From NCBI GenBank assembly GCA_033964015.1, contig CM066924.1, positions 8,467,077 through 8,531,076 of the forward strand: a DNA stretch of 64,000 nt, read 5' to 3'. Below the pieces are notes generated by a model. The model had not been told where the DNA came from. It saw only the letters and a program-made list of their open reading frames with translations, and did no database searches. The position numbers were made by a program, and so were the translations under genes. Shown here in pieces: positions 24,301 through 31,511 of the stretch; positions within the stretch are counted from its first letter, which is position 1, and each line of letters opens with the position of its first letter. The stretch comes from Scolanthus callimorphus. Taxonomy: Eukaryota; Cnidaria; Anthozoa; Actiniaria; Edwardsiidae.

Positions 24301-26445
24301 GGAATTTTGTCATACATAAGTTTCATGTAATTTTTCTTATTTGTTTATTTGTTGTGTTACGGCTGGTTATTTAAATTGTTACAGACATTACAGTCTGTGA
24401 ATTTAGTATCACAAAAAATATATAATTGATTCCTAAGGTCAACGAAGTCTTAAAATCAACTTAGTTGGACAGTAACTCTTTTTTAGAGTATTGACCAGCT
24501 TGTCAAATAAGTCACTTTTTTTTGTTCATGAAAATATTAGAAATTCTTCATAATATAGTATATTATGAACAATGCTGAATATGGAATGGTTCTGACGTGT
24601 TTATTATGTAGTTATTTATTTTATTTATTTCCACAAGCTGACAATTAATTTCTATATAAATTGGCTTTTGGTGTACTAATAAAGCAACCCCTGCAGCCCC
24701 CCCCCCCACCCCTCCTGAATTGGGTGTGCCCCAAAACAAACTTCTCTTTATCAGTTTGGACCACACAATAGTATATTAATCTTTCATGATATCCATAAGA
24801 ATTTGCTGTACAGCAAGTTTGAAAAATGTCATTTTAGCATGTCTCATGTGGAATCTCATGTACAATGTATTTTGACAAGCTGTTCACCTATTTTCATTAA
24901 AACTGGCAGTTATACCAGCTTACACATTCTTAGAATTCATCCACTGTAACTTTCCAACAAAGCCTCCTACAGCAAAACAGGCATTCAAATGTACAGCTAC
25001 AAGGAAAATCCACAAAAACAATGGTCCACCTGGATTAAAGTGAATTGAGGCAAGCCTTGTGTATCATATTCCAAAACAGGATATGAACTTCTTTTTACAG
25101 CGCACAAATAACTCTCTGAGTCTCTAGATGGGTTTTGTTCCCACGACCTTCTGTACTCTAGTCAGATGCTCTACCACTATTGCTACCAGAGACCCCATGG
25201 TATCACATAGGCCATTGCCCATTTCAGGAACCCTAGTAGACCTGCAAACTTTGAAAATAATTTATGCAAGGTACTTTAGATACAAGTTATAATCCAATGT
25301 AAGCCGATAATGTTCCAACCTACCCCCGAAGATGTCCTGAGTACATTTTAAAGACGTTCCGAAGAAAATTAACATATCTCTTTGACAACACCAACAGCAA
25401 TGTACTCCAGTAAAAAAATAAAATAATCCCCAAAAAACTATATTATTTTGAAACAACAATGTCATTTATGTGATCTCCAATGTGATCACCAAAGAAGGGG
25501 TTATGTAAAAAATCCTTGGCAAGGGATATCAAAAATTATATATTATCTCATCATTTTTTGAAATTAGATTTTTTGAAAATGACTAAGAATCTGAAAGCCA
25601 TGTTGTTCTATCATTTAGGCAAGGAAAACAAGGAAATCAGAATGTCGAATTTTATGCAAGGAAAACTTGCATAATTGGAGGAAGTTTGCAGGCCCTGGGG
25701 GTGGGGGTTCTCCCATGTAAGAGTGATAGGGGTGCTCGTCGGGACATCGGAAAATATACCCTAAAAAATACCAGGATATAAAAAATCCACCCCCTAAAAA
25801 ATAACTAATAAAACAAAATGACCCCTAAAAAATATCAACAATTAACCTTTTTTGTTATTGTTTATTATTTGTCATCTCAAAACAAGATTTTAGAGCTATA
25901 AAGGAATAAAAAAGAAAGAAAACGTTTTGCTTGGTTTGTGATCCTTTCATTCATTTGTGTACCCCTAAAAAATATCATTTATTAGTGAAAGCCATAATGT
26001 TTCTTTGATACCCCCTAAAAAAATACCTGAGCATCGATTTTCACTCCTAAAAAATATGATGAGCACCCCTATCAGGTCGACATGTGAAGACCCCCCCCCC
26101 CCCCCCTTCCCCCGGTTTTGCAGGTTTACATGGAGAGGTTTTTTTTAATGAAACTTTCCAAGATCATTGACCTATGAGTACTTCTCAGTTTTTATAAGGA
26201 GCAATCTCTGAAAATTCTTCTCATGCTTATCAAAAAACACACAACTTAGTCGCCTGACTACTATGTGCATAGAATTCTAAACATGCTGCCACAGTACCCA
26301 CCATCAAAGTTGGATAAAATCCCCGGTGTGTTTCCCAGGTGTGTAACAGCTGTTCAGCAGGTCTAAGCAGCTCTGGGCTCTGACTGGATCCATGCTGTAA
26401 TGCTTTGAGTACTACATCGGTGTCAACAGGCTCCAAACCCGCCAT
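232..26445 (-). CDS. IPO11: Importin-11 (IPO11), N-terminal half, 19 exons, continues past the left edge
   Basis: Importin-11 is a karyopherin-beta family nuclear import receptor: it binds RanGTP through its N-terminal HEAT repeats and carries cargo through nuclear pores. The exons on the minus strand are 26445-26302, 23833-23733, 18516-18444, 18127-18041, 17722-17609, 14453-14373, 14260-14212, 13983-13925, 13399-13352, 13330-13260, 12435-12336, 11566-11474, 10225-10191, 10087-10004, 9899-9863, 9191-9151, 9065-8975, 8767-8720 and 337-232. All use GT-AG sites, and phases agree throughout except for one missing base in exon 9. The spliced protein (~487 residues) follows vertebrate IPO11 closely: MDVNVRWLAVLYIKNGIDRY, IATQIAVVISKIARIELKSW, VLRKLTV, EDMNILLQKDA. 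The family is about 975 residues, so roughly half lies in the window. Introns reach 8.4 kb and are full of repeats. Identification comes from recalled family sequence; exon edges are by hand. Confidence 0.93.
721..897 (+). repeat. Dispersed repeat, copy 1 of 2 (~177 bp)
   Basis: Nearly identical, in the same direction, to 5397-5574, with a handful of substitutions. Short flanking pieces near 425-470 and 680-695 also match the neighbourhood of the second copy (5580-5622, 5362-5376), but inverted, so the two loci have been rearranged. Confidence 0.85.
2139..2779 (+). repeat. 72-bp direct repeat flanking ~500 bp
   Basis: 2139-2210 and 2707-2779 share GAGCATGCGCGTATCAGGAC and GACTAAAAATGTAGCA with very few differences. 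They could be the long direct ends of a small element, but no coding or terminal dinucleotide evidence supports an LTR. Confidence 0.65.
3430..3950 (+). repeat. Minisatellite A, about 10 units of 46-60 bp
   Basis: Each unit carries GCACCGCGTGCGACACTATC (variants at ~3439, 3493, 3527, 3587, 3633, 3690, 3750, 3802, 3857 and 3914), followed by CCTTTAAC and a TACATGACC block. The core is nearly palindromic. The array is diverged. Confidence 0.85.
4005..4796 (+). repeat. Minisatellite B, about 23 units of 24/26 bp and ~46 bp, each with CACGTG
   Basis: Two unit types alternate: a short one (CCTCCTCGCACCACGTGCGG plus TATATC) and a long one with an added CTCTACCCTGTCCTCCCCTC. About 23 copies of the CACGTG core. 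All frames are open on both strands, giving spurious long ORFs rich in SSHHVRY or RTWCEEGY. It lies next to array A, whose core GCACCGCGTGC is related. Confidence 0.9.
5397..5574 (+). repeat. Dispersed repeat, copy 2 of 2 (~177 bp)
   Basis: Direct match to 721-897 (shared CCTCCACGGCAACTTGTTGC and GAGAATGCCATTTGG). An older transposon fragment is the simplest explanation; I do not recognise the family. Confidence 0.85.
7339..8165. mobile_element. MITE, ~830 bp, TIR GGGCCGGTTCCTGAAA, possible TSD CAG
   Basis: The left end (GGGCCGGTTCCTGAAA) is the reverse complement of the right end (TTTCAGGAACCGGCCC). Direct CAG flanks both ends (7336-7338, 8166-8168). The subterminal regions repeat AGGAATA/TATTCCTGG motifs. 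No transposase ORF. The TIR style and 3-bp duplication suggest a PIF/Harbinger-type non-autonomous element, which is an inference. Confidence 0.8.
8720..8767 (-). CDS. IPO11: IPO11 exon 18 (residues 437-452)
   Basis: Encodes ASPDTEDMNILLQKDA, matching NVEDMNALLIKDA. Acceptor TTATCAG|C, donor GCAG|GTAACA, phase 1. The following intron is about 8.4 kb, the largest in the window. Confidence 0.92.
8975..9065 (-). CDS. IPO11: IPO11 exon 17 (residues 407-436)
   Basis: Encodes PSVENLYLTLFAEYRNTVTP then VVVNLIHTVQ, matching the family's FHEYNQTLTPVLLEMMQTLQ. Acceptor TTTCAG|C, donor CAAG|GTCAGT. Confidence 0.9.
9151..9191 (-). CDS. IPO11: IPO11 exon 16, 41-nt microexon (residues 393-406)
   Basis: Encodes VNEEVGESWRYQLR, matching VEETGGDSWKYSLR. 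Acceptor TTTCAG|T, donor AGG|GTAAAT. Confidence 0.9.
9532..9734. mobile_element. Small MITE in IPO11 intron 15, TIR AGGCACCGCGGAGC
   Basis: Perfect 14-bp terminal inverted repeats (9532-9545 and 9721-9734). AGTGTC stands just outside the left end and again one base from the right end, a possible duplication. The interior is dominated by G and C homopolymers. Confidence 0.7.
9863..9899 (-). CDS. IPO11: IPO11 exon 15, 37-nt microexon (residues 381-392)
   Basis: Encodes ELDNWETDPEDF, matching EL.MWEEDPEGF. Acceptor TTCAAAG|G, donor TTTTG|GTAAGT, phase 1. Confidence 0.92.
10004..10087 (-). CDS. IPO11: IPO11 exon 14 (residues 353-380)
   Basis: Encodes TKMAFFTPNVLTEIVQKIIM then HYFLLKHE, matching KMAFFTYPTLTEI......HYFLLTEE. 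Acceptor TATCAG|A, donor GAA|GTAAGT. Confidence 0.93.
10191..10225 (-). CDS. IPO11: IPO11 exon 13, 35-nt microexon (residues 341-352)
   Basis: Encodes ENTSREALRAHQ, matching the family's SSPETLEAHK. Acceptor CCCTAG|A, donor CAG|GTAAGA. Its length is what restores phase between exons 12 and 14. Confidence 0.85.
10435..10840. mobile_element. MITE ~406 bp, TIR ACCCCGTCCACACTACACCG
   Basis: The left end and the right end (CGGAGTAGCGTGGACAGGGT) are imperfect inverted repeats of ~40 bp built from CGTTTTC/GAAAACG motifs, with GTCCAC.CT repeats inside. Lies in IPO11 intron 12. Similar GTCCACAC-type ends occur at 60272-60571. Confidence 0.75.
10847..11007. repeat. Near-perfect palindrome, arms ~75 bp, spacer ~11 bp
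   Basis: TAGCCTGCTCGCAGGCGTTG at the left end pairs with CAACGCCTGCGAGCAGGCTA at the right, and the arms match almost to the centre, where each carries a GCCGCCATCTT / AAGATGGCGG segment. Probably a foldback transposon copy. Confidence 0.85.
11016..11236. mobile_element. MITE ~221 bp, TIR GCCTGGTGCACACTAGCGAC
   Basis: 33-bp inverted ends (11016-11048 and 11204-11236), with TAA-like flanks (CTAA left, ATAA right) suggesting a TWA-type duplication. Third element in the same 1.25-kb intron. Confidence 0.75.
11474..11566 (-). CDS. IPO11: IPO11 exon 12 (residues 310-340)
   Basis: Encodes LTFEMLLVQCCNIVRSILRC then NAYTPPKEIK, matching VTFERFIVQCMNLIK...YAYKPSK. Acceptor TTGTAG|A, donor AAAG|GTTTGT. 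Confidence 0.92.
11567..12335. other. IPO11 intron 11
   Basis: 769 bp between exons 11 and 12. I see no gene, no array and no clear element. Confidence 0.5.
12336..12435 (-). CDS. IPO11: IPO11 exon 11 (residues 277-310)
   Basis: Encodes LLEVQETHPVSFVPLLRKSL then EFATTYVFNNEVS, very close to the family's HPFSFTPL..RSLEFSVSYVF. Acceptor CCCAG|C, donor TCCA|GTAAGT. Confidence 0.93.
12436..13259. other. IPO11 intron 10
   Basis: Contains a short (ATTT)n run near 12787-12805 and repetitive-looking sequence after it. No exon or defined element. Confidence 0.5.
13260..13330 (-). CDS. IPO11: IPO11 exon 10 (residues 253-276)
   Basis: Encodes IHLHHNTRLVEMLEKAVKLL then SRM, matching RLEKTIILFTKVLLDF when joined to exon 11. 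Acceptor TTCTTAG|G, donor ATG|GTAAGC. Confidence 0.85.
13352..13399 (-). CDS. IPO11: IPO11 exon 9 (residues 237-252), one base apparently missing
   Basis: A 48-nt stretch between AGTAG| and |GTATGA. The frame that resembles the family is LPIANAYIVDTLFRS. The exon must be 49 nt for exons 8 and 10 to stay in frame. The missing base is probably a T near the 5' end (TCTTGCC). As written, exon 10 would hit a stop. This is the weakest exon in the model. Confidence 0.6.
13565..13665 (+). repeat. Possible tRNA-derived SINE fragment
   Basis: GGTTCGATTCC at 13611-13621 is a perfect RNA polymerase III B box. A weak A-box-like stretch lies about 30 bp upstream. The rest does not fold as a tRNA that I can see. 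Lies in IPO11 intron 8. Confidence 0.35.
13925..13983 (-). CDS. IPO11: IPO11 exon 8 (residues 217-236)
   Basis: A 59-nt exon encoding VLRKLTVQGTREFDTDSKQM. Acceptor TGCCAG|T, donor ATG|GTATGA. VLRKLTV is shared with the vertebrate protein. Confidence 0.9.
14212..14260 (-). CDS. IPO11: IPO11 exon 7 (residues 201-216)
   Basis: A 49-nt exon encoding APNLEESLQLSILTAK, which becomes KVLRKLTV with the next exon as in the family. Acceptor TTTCAG|G, donor AAAG|GTAGAG, phase 1. Confidence 0.88.
14373..14453 (-). CDS. IPO11: IPO11 exon 6 (residues 174-200)
   Basis: Encodes LSNNIYGHVLDLWQNHTSHF then LNSAHRQ, aligned to the family's LAS.IY....LWNHHTDTFL. Joined to exon 5 it reads DRQMFRELSNNIYG, which confirms the donor beside the minisatellite. 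Acceptor TTTCAG|T, donor CAG|GTTTGT. Confidence 0.92.
14519..15671. mobile_element. 1.15-kb element with 20-bp TIRs and inverted subterminal minisatellites
   Basis: Ends are AGTCTGGATGTATGTTAACA and its reverse complement. Just inside the left end is an array of GTGTAGTGTGGGTGTAGTGTG; just inside the right end is its inverse (CACACTACACCCACAC). The middle (14880-15540) is about three tandem copies of a ~200-bp unit containing AACTTCGCATCGGA and TTTGATATAAG. No ORF. Non-autonomous DNA transposon of unknown family. Confidence 0.85.
16057..17640 (-). repeat. 42-bp minisatellite, ~37 copies, derived from the IPO11 exon 5 / intron 5 junction
   Basis: Minus-strand unit: ACTTTCCCTGGACAGGCAG, ATGTTTAGAGAG, then GTTTATACATG. 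The copy at 17640-17599 is the real end of exon 5 and the real 5' splice site. Each other unit keeps AGAGAG|GTTT and a CTTTCCCTGGACAG|G acceptor-like string. A variant unit (AAAGATGTTGAGAGAGGTTT) recurs at about 16185, 16397, 16693, 17072 and 17576, that is 5, 7, 9 and 12 units apart. Because 42 is 14 codons, frames stay open and give spurious FPGQADVERGLYMT repeats. Confidence 0.93.
17609..17722 (-). CDS. IPO11: IPO11 exon 5 (residues 136-173), merges into a minisatellite
   Basis: Encodes SVRSPVHLLQHNSLLILNHV then TKMLASKRLSLDRQMFRE, 38 residues, the same length as the vertebrate block. Acceptor TTTCAG|A, donor GAG|GTTTGT, phase 0 on both sides. The last 32 nt of the exon plus the first ~10 nt of the intron form the founding unit of the 42-bp array that fills 16057-17640. 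Confidence 0.92.
17723..18040. other. IPO11 intron 4
   Basis: 318 bp; nothing beyond splice sites seen. Confidence 0.5.
18041..18127 (-). CDS. IPO11: IPO11 exon 4 (residues 107-135)
   Basis: Encodes IATQIAVVISKIARIELKSW then PELFPALFE, a HEAT-repeat segment conserved across importin-beta proteins (RDWPEL-type motif). Acceptor CAACAG|A, donor GAG|GTAAGT. Confidence 0.93.
18128..18443. other. IPO11 intron 3
   Basis: 316 bp; only an AT-rich AATAATAAT stretch near 18330. Confidence 0.5.
18444..18516 (-). CDS. IPO11: IPO11 exon 3 (residues 82-106)
   Basis: Encodes NAIREDEKAVIREMLISSLD then EPVHQ, matching the family's EEEK..LR..LI..FNEP.NQ segment. Acceptor TTTCTAG|T, donor CAG|GTTAGT. The phase closes with exon 2. 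Confidence 0.9.
20486..20734 (+). CDS. Short unrecognised ORF inside the 3.2-kb element
   Basis: 82 codons including FERGLRFVCSIFVKCVEGIS, PPPDLSKHGDLRPGTKSDLL and NPFPVVNAVVLNAPAW. Codon pattern and composition look protein-like, and AATAAA follows within 20 bp of the stop, so it may be the remnant of a coding exon belonging to, or captured by, the element. I do not recognise the family. It may be non-functional. Confidence 0.35.
   Translation: MKEDFERGLRFVCSIFVKCVEGISTNLSGMRTTCPPPDLSKHGDLRPGTKSDLLLCIERECPPKQDNPFPVVNAVVLNAPAW
20938..21252 (+). repeat. 156-bp unit duplicated in tandem
   Basis: TATTCAAAATTCCTGGACAT recurs at ~20940 and ~21098, and the following 150 bp (to TTCCATGACTTTCT) are almost identical, differing mainly in a T-run. 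Confidence 0.9.
21491..21728. repeat. ~240-bp palindrome at the centre of the 3.2-kb element
   Basis: AGAGTGGAGACAAGGAATTA at the left pairs with TAATTCCTTATCTCCACTCT at the right. Arms of ~115 bp meet at a CTGACCCCGAGAGGTCAG centre, with only a few mismatches and a small insertion. Confidence 0.9.
22955..23151. mobile_element. Small inverted-repeat element, ~197 bp
   Basis: CTTGCTTGCAGTCCCTTCTT near 22961 pairs with GGGACTGCAAGCAGTCTAG at the right end; arms are about 33 bp with few mismatches. Lies in IPO11 intron 2. Confidence 0.75.
23733..23833 (-). CDS. IPO11: IPO11 exon 2 (residues 49-82)
   Basis: Encodes DIFSNHSMDVNVRWLAVLYI then KNGIDRYWRKAAP, the most recognisable importin-11 stretch in the window. 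Acceptor CTGCAG|G, donor AA|GTAAGT, leaving two bases for the next exon. Confidence 0.93.
25121..25194 (-). repeat. tRNA-derived repeat (SINE or tRNA pseudogene)
   Basis: On the minus strand GGTAGCAATAGTGGTAGAGC resembles a pol III A box (D arm), followed by a TCTGACTAGAGTACAGAAGG anticodon-arm-like stretch and a decayed T-arm/B-box region (GTGGGAACAAAACCC). The B box has lost the TTCGA core, so it is not an active tRNA gene. Confidence 0.55.
25725..26073. mobile_element. MITE ~349 bp with internal CCCCTAAAAAATA repeats
   Basis: GATAGGGGTGCTCGTC at the left pairs with GATGAGCACCCCTATC at the right. The interior repeats CCCTAAAAAATA at least six times. Same style as the element at 49793-50244, which repeats CCCTAAAAGATA. 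Confidence 0.75.
26302..26445 (-). CDS. IPO11: IPO11 exon 1 (start codon, residues 1-48)
   Basis: Starts MAGLEPVDTDVVLKAL and contains LLRPAEQLLHTWETHRGFYP, the N-terminal importin-beta helices (vertebrate form has the same PAE..L..WET..GFY pattern). The ATG is the first in this frame near the conserved region. The donor is ATG|GTGGGT, phase 0. The promoter side carries a tandem duplication of about 19 bp (26459-26498). Confidence 0.88.
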
Positions 26446-26458
26446 GGCCCTTGCTTGG

Positions 26459-26498
26459 TAGCTCTTTGATCTGTGTACAGTAGCTCTTTGATCTGTGT
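26459..26498. promoter_or_regulatory. Duplicated 19-bp motif just upstream of the IPO11 start
   Basis: TAGCTCTTTGATCTGTGT occurs twice in tandem, 14-60 bp from the start codon on the minus strand. It lies in the expected 5' UTR/promoter. No regulatory factor is identified. Confidence 0.35.
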
Positions 26499-27783
26499 TA
26501 ACTGTTAGCTCAGATTCGCTTAGCTCGGGTCGTGGAGGACGTTGGTTTCGTTAAAGACTACATTTTCTCTATGAACAACTGCAGATTTGCTCAGCTTGTT
26601 TCACATTGCAAATGGTTGAAGACCGTCTCTATTTGTATCCTTGCCAGCCAACACATCAAATCCCCAAATGCAGTTCAAGAAAGAAACAAAACTAAACTCC
26701 GTGACCCCACGTGTTCAAAAAATACCGAAAATATTGCACAAAACCGCGATGATATTTCTTTACACGAGTCAGAAAGTATTCGAGCAGGTATAAAGAGTTG
26801 CAGTGATTGGTACTCAAGATGTTAATAAAGTTTTTCGTCTTGTTTTACCTCAATTTTCGTGGTCAGATTTCAGCACGTCTGCAACACGAATATCTCACAT
26901 CTCTGCGCCATTTTAAATTGAAACCGCTGAGCGAAAGGATAGGCTCGTGGCTGCCGGCACAGGGAACCCGAGCAGATACGAAAACTTTAGTGTTGTGGCC
27001 GGACGACGGTACGCCAATACGCTTTGCGTACCTCGTGAAGCACCAAGAATACAATAAATATACAAAACAAAATAGGATTTGAGCTATGGAAACAATCAGT
27101 GGCGTGCCTCGTATAAATAGCTGGCTCCGCGCCTGGTCTAGTGCGGGCGATTGCCGACTCTCTTCTATTTCGCTTTTGCGTTACCGATATTGCGTTACTT
27201 GGTAAACGCGAATATGGCTAGGGCGAATAAACGTCCGCCGCTAACCGTGATACACCGCATCGCACCGCGACTCGGTACGACTGCGCAGCCAATCAATTGG
27301 GGGGTTGTTTTTGCTTGATGTCGTTCTGTTCGATATTAGTTTCAAAACCCTGACCTGGATCGATGGCTCTTTTTGCAATCGTCGGCAACGGAAAAGACAC
27401 TGGATTCATAGCTTATAGTTTATGAACTAAACTATAAGTCTAATTGGAAATCTATCGACTCTGGTGTCCCACAAGGAACAATGTTAGGGTGTTGTTGTCA
27501 ACATAAATTCAAATTTTTTTTTTTTGGCAGATTACTGTTTCTAAGACTAGATATCAAGATCAAGAGCTTTTGCGCCGATTTCAAAGTCACGCCTAAATCT
27601 TGCCTAGAAATTGACGGACCTAAGCGCGCCTATATCAGAAATCATGTTAGAATGACTCATAGTAGCCAATCACCAATCACTTCCGCCACTTACTGCGGTT
27701 TTCATAATTCTGCGAACTCTCGCTATTGATTTCCAACCGTAAAACCGCGTTCTGGCTTCCGTCAATCAAACTCGCGAGGTGTT

Positions 27784-27899
27784 CGTTGTTACTCTTTGTG
27801 CTTTTTGATTGGCCGGCGCCTAAGCATTGCTTAAATGGCTTCCTGTCGCGACAGTAATAGTTACGTGCTGGTCAATCAAAAAGCACAAAGAGTAACGAC
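27784..27899. repeat. Inverted repeat, 29-bp arms
   Basis: TTACTCTTTGTGCTTTTTGA pairs with TCAAAAAGCACAAAGAGTAA; spacer 58 bp. Probably a small foldback remnant. Confidence 0.7.
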
Positions 27900-28167
27900 G
27901 AAAAGACTCGGAAGTTTGATTGTGAAAATCGCAGTAATCGCAGACGGTAATAAAACAACTATTATATCGGCTGCACGCAGGCGATATCGGATGATCTAAA
28001 CGCGCAAGACGCCATCCGATCAGCCGCGCGAACAATCAGTACTGGGTCTCTTGCGTTGTTCGTCTTGTAGTCGTGATGCTATAAAAACGGTGTACCTGAG
28101 TTTTTGTGAGACCAATCGGTCTGGCTCTCGTGATATCGATTCTCGTACCTAGAGCTCGTCACCTCGC

Positions 28168-28400
28168 GGGGGCATTCTCGTACCCAGAGCTCACCGGCTC
28201 ACCTGCTCGCAGCGCAGGGGAGGCTGGGGACATCCATTTGAGGGCCGTTGCTGATTGGCTGATTTTGAGCTTTGGAGCAGGCGCTGAAAGGTCTTTTTCT
28301 CAGCGGCTCTGTATTAAATCTCGCGCATGCGTCAGTGGCTGTCACCAGAGCCTCCCCCGCGAGCTTACGAGCCGGGGAGCTCTGGGTTCGAGAAAGCTCG
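28168..28400. repeat. Inverted repeat with 30-bp arms
   Basis: TCTCGTACCCAGAGCTCACC and, inverted, GGGAGCTCTGGGTTCGAGA. Part of a GAGCTC-rich repeat; a related piece (CACCAGAGCCTCC...GAGCCGGGG) occurs at 28636-28675. Confidence 0.55.
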
Positions 28401-29050
28401 CGGGGAGAGCTCTCAGTGACAGCAACTGGCGCATGCGTATAAGGAAATGACCTACTTATGCCCGTGAAAATTACTTGTGGAGTGTAGAAGTGGAAGGCAT
28501 CAGTCGAAAAAACGACTAACAAACGAATTTCGGTGTGATTTTGCCAGAGGACGTTTTTCAAAAGCGAGATCAAACTGGTTATATGTACGCACGCGCGCAA
28601 TTTCAAAACCAATCAGGCGAACGCTCTCAAATGGCCTTCACCAGAGCCTCCTCCGAGAGGTAACGAGCCGGGGATAGGCATAAATAGATTGTGCTTGGCA
28701 ACTTTTGGAGCAACTTTTTGTAGTGCGAGCAACCTTAGGGCAACTTTTGACCTGGACCTGTGACTAGGTCTAGTCATGTATGCACAAAAGTAGAAGATTA
28801 TTTGTTGAGGGTGAGTATGTGAGGTTCAACACGCAGTGTGATGACTGTGATGGGGCATAATTTGTAACCATCAGCTAATTTTCGCAGAATAAAATAAAAA
28901 CTACAATTAAAAAATAGCCCCATCTATACTCCTGTTCCAGAAATTTTCTTTGGAAAGTCAATAAGCAAGTCCGATCCGGAGGCGAGAGGCTTAGACGTCA
29001 GGGGATCGAATGCTTTGCGCGCCGCTGGTTTTGTCTTGCCGATGATTTTT

Positions 29051-29244
29051 CACATACGCCGCTCTTATCATGAGCCGATCCTAATGCAAAATCTCAATAA
29101 AGCAACATTTTTGTCCATCTCTCGTCTGCTTGTAGCCTAATCATTCTAAATCAAACCGGGAATGTATAATCGACTTTAACGCCGCGAGTTTCGAGTATTT
29201 AATGGTAACAGTTTGGTACGGCTCATGATAAGAGCGGCGTATGT
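29051..29244. repeat. Inverted repeat, ~27-bp arms
   Basis: CATACGCCGCTCTTATCATG pairs with CATGATAAGAGCGGCGTATG; spacer ~140 bp. A probable MITE end pair. Confidence 0.65.
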
Positions 29245-31511
29245 ACTAGGCCTTAGTATGCCCATTCTTTCATCGCTTGCATGCAAACGGCACAAGGGAA
29301 ACTGCTAATGATGGGCTTTGCGTAACAAAAGTAAGCGTTCTCAGAACTCGCTCGCACGGCGTAAGGGTGGATGTTAAATTTGAGTTCTGGATATAATTTT
29401 AATTTTAAACTGTTTTGCGTTTGCTATTCCTCGACTTCGTCCTGTATTCCTCACACCCCTACGCGCGACAGAAAGGTCGAGAATTCACCACGAGACAAGA
29501 GAATCTATACTAAAAATGATTCAAGACCCTCAATAGACCAAAGAATAGACTCTTAGAGCAGCAAATACTATTAAATACTTTTTTATGGAATCTGGTGTCT
29601 TTATAAAGAGAGTTTTTTTATGATCGGCTGCCCGCTCGCCATTTACAATATTACAGGTAACAGTTCTTGACATTTTTCAAATTCAAGAAATTTACGTGCC
29701 GGCAAACGGTACATTTTTCTATTTCTTCTCAGGCCCGTAGCCAGGGGGGGTTCCGGGGATGCGCAAGCACCCCCAACGCGACAAAAAGGTTCACATTTAA
29801 GGAATTGAAAATACTGTTTTAGTGACTAAATGCCGGGCCATAACAGAAGACTGCAGTCACTTTGGCATACAGCCAGTTTCGTATATTTGCTTTTCTAGTG
29901 AATTCTGCTGACTAGTGGTTAATTAATTCATACGTTGGTCCGCTTTTTCTAGATAAGCACCCAGGCGATCCACGGCGTATTTGGTTCAATCGAGTGTTAA
30001 ACTGAGCAAGAAACTCGCGCTCTCTACTAAATTATATCAACCCTTATACCGTCGTGCTACAACGAAAAACACTTCATGATCCCTTATTGTTTGTCGTGTG
30101 CTCGGCAGGTGACCGCACGAATTGTTTTGGCAATAAAGCAACCATACTGAGTGAGCGTCCATTATTACTAATAACAGTCGATCGATGATGAAGTTTGTCA
30201 TAAATTTGCTGACAGACCTGACACAAATGTTTCTATGTTCCGAAGGAACCCCCAGTGCCTCGCAACACTAAAAACCTAAATGGGGAAAATTCCCGGCCCC
30301 ATGGACCGCGCTCCTTGCCTGCCTAGATTTCGAGAAACCGATAGTAAGGAGTCCAAATCGCCCTTCACGCAGTCTATCTATCTACCAGTTCAGCGACCCC
30401 TCTGGTGAGGATTATTGCTGAGGGGGCGGTCAGTAAGGAAAAAATAAATAGATAACGGCCGTGTCTTTTGAAGAGCCTGTTCCGTATACCCGCAGTTGGT
30501 GCAGCCGTAGTTCCCCCTGCTGTCAGGCTATGCACGCTGATTCTAGTTGTGTCTGCGATTCCCTCGTTCGCCTCCTTGACTAGCTCCCGCACGCGCGTGT
30601 ATGATAAACCTCGCTGATTTGATTGTCCCTTCCGATTTCGCGGCCAGCACTGTAGTTTGCACTCTGTCCGCGACGTGCTGCAGATGGAGCGGCAAGAAGG
30701 CTCTCAACACACACAACATGTCAATATTGAAAACATCTGAAAAAACGAACAGGAGGAAAAAAAGGTAAAACCACAGTTACGAACGTACGTATTATTTCAA
30801 AATTTAAATCCAACAAAACATCAAGAAAACATGAACAAAGCACTTTAAAAAAATGTGCACTCACAAACGCGAACAAAGCTGTTTAAACTTTTGCCCACTC
30901 CGAAAAGCACATGACCCACTCGGGGCATAAAAACCAATGTGATAAAAGCACTCCGGCTTTGATACAGCTAGTCAAAACCCTCGCTTGCTCTGGGGTGCGA
31001 CTTGGAGCAGTCCTGTTCTTCACAGAGCGCGCCTCAGTTGCTGATGAGCGAAGTAATGATTCCACTGTGGTCCTATCGGATAATAACCTAAATAAAAAAT
31101 CTAACTATTAGTGAGTGCGGCTACAACGGCGAGGACAAATATTCATTAATCCCTTGATAATACATACCGTCGAGAGAATAGTTTTTCCTCTAATTTGCAA
31201 ACCGCGAAAAAATACGTTTTAACGGGATGCGTAGAATTGTGTCCCGAATGACGTCAAATGGCCAGGTTGAAGGAACGCCCACTAGAGCCGCCAGTCTTGG
31301 CTGCCTGATCAAAACGTTAATGAATAGATCAATTGAAACAGGCGCATTTCGTTCAACGCCAAATCTATATACCAATACGTTTTGATGCATGTGATTAGCC
31401 CTCTCTGAGACAATAGACGAAATTAACGAATCAACTTGGACGTAATTCTAGAACGCATTCTTCTTAAAGAATTGGGAATAACATACTGGATGAATCAGTT
31501 GGGACTGGAAC

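Larger units (their letters stand above)
23834..26301. other. IPO11 intron 1
   Basis: 2.5 kb with no further exon. Contains a tRNA-like repeat (25121-25194) and a MITE (25725-26073); several poly-C or poly-T runs. Confidence 0.6.
26446..31511. other. Intergenic region between IPO11 and the GPCR
   Basis: Open frames here do not match anything I know. It contains a TATAAATAG string at 27112-27120, short inverted repeats at 27784-27899, 28168-28400 and 29051-29244, and several CCAATCA motifs. No gene supported. Confidence 0.55.

Noticed and set aside
26532..27082. Two plus-strand ORFs upstream of IPO11
   Set aside because: No recognisable domain. They overlap the expected IPO11 promoter side and have no clear splice structure; kept out as unsupported.
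27112..27420. TATAAATAG followed by a short MALFAIVGNGKDTG ORF
   Set aside because: The TATA-like string is suggestive, but the ORF is only ~19 codons and no downstream exon was found.
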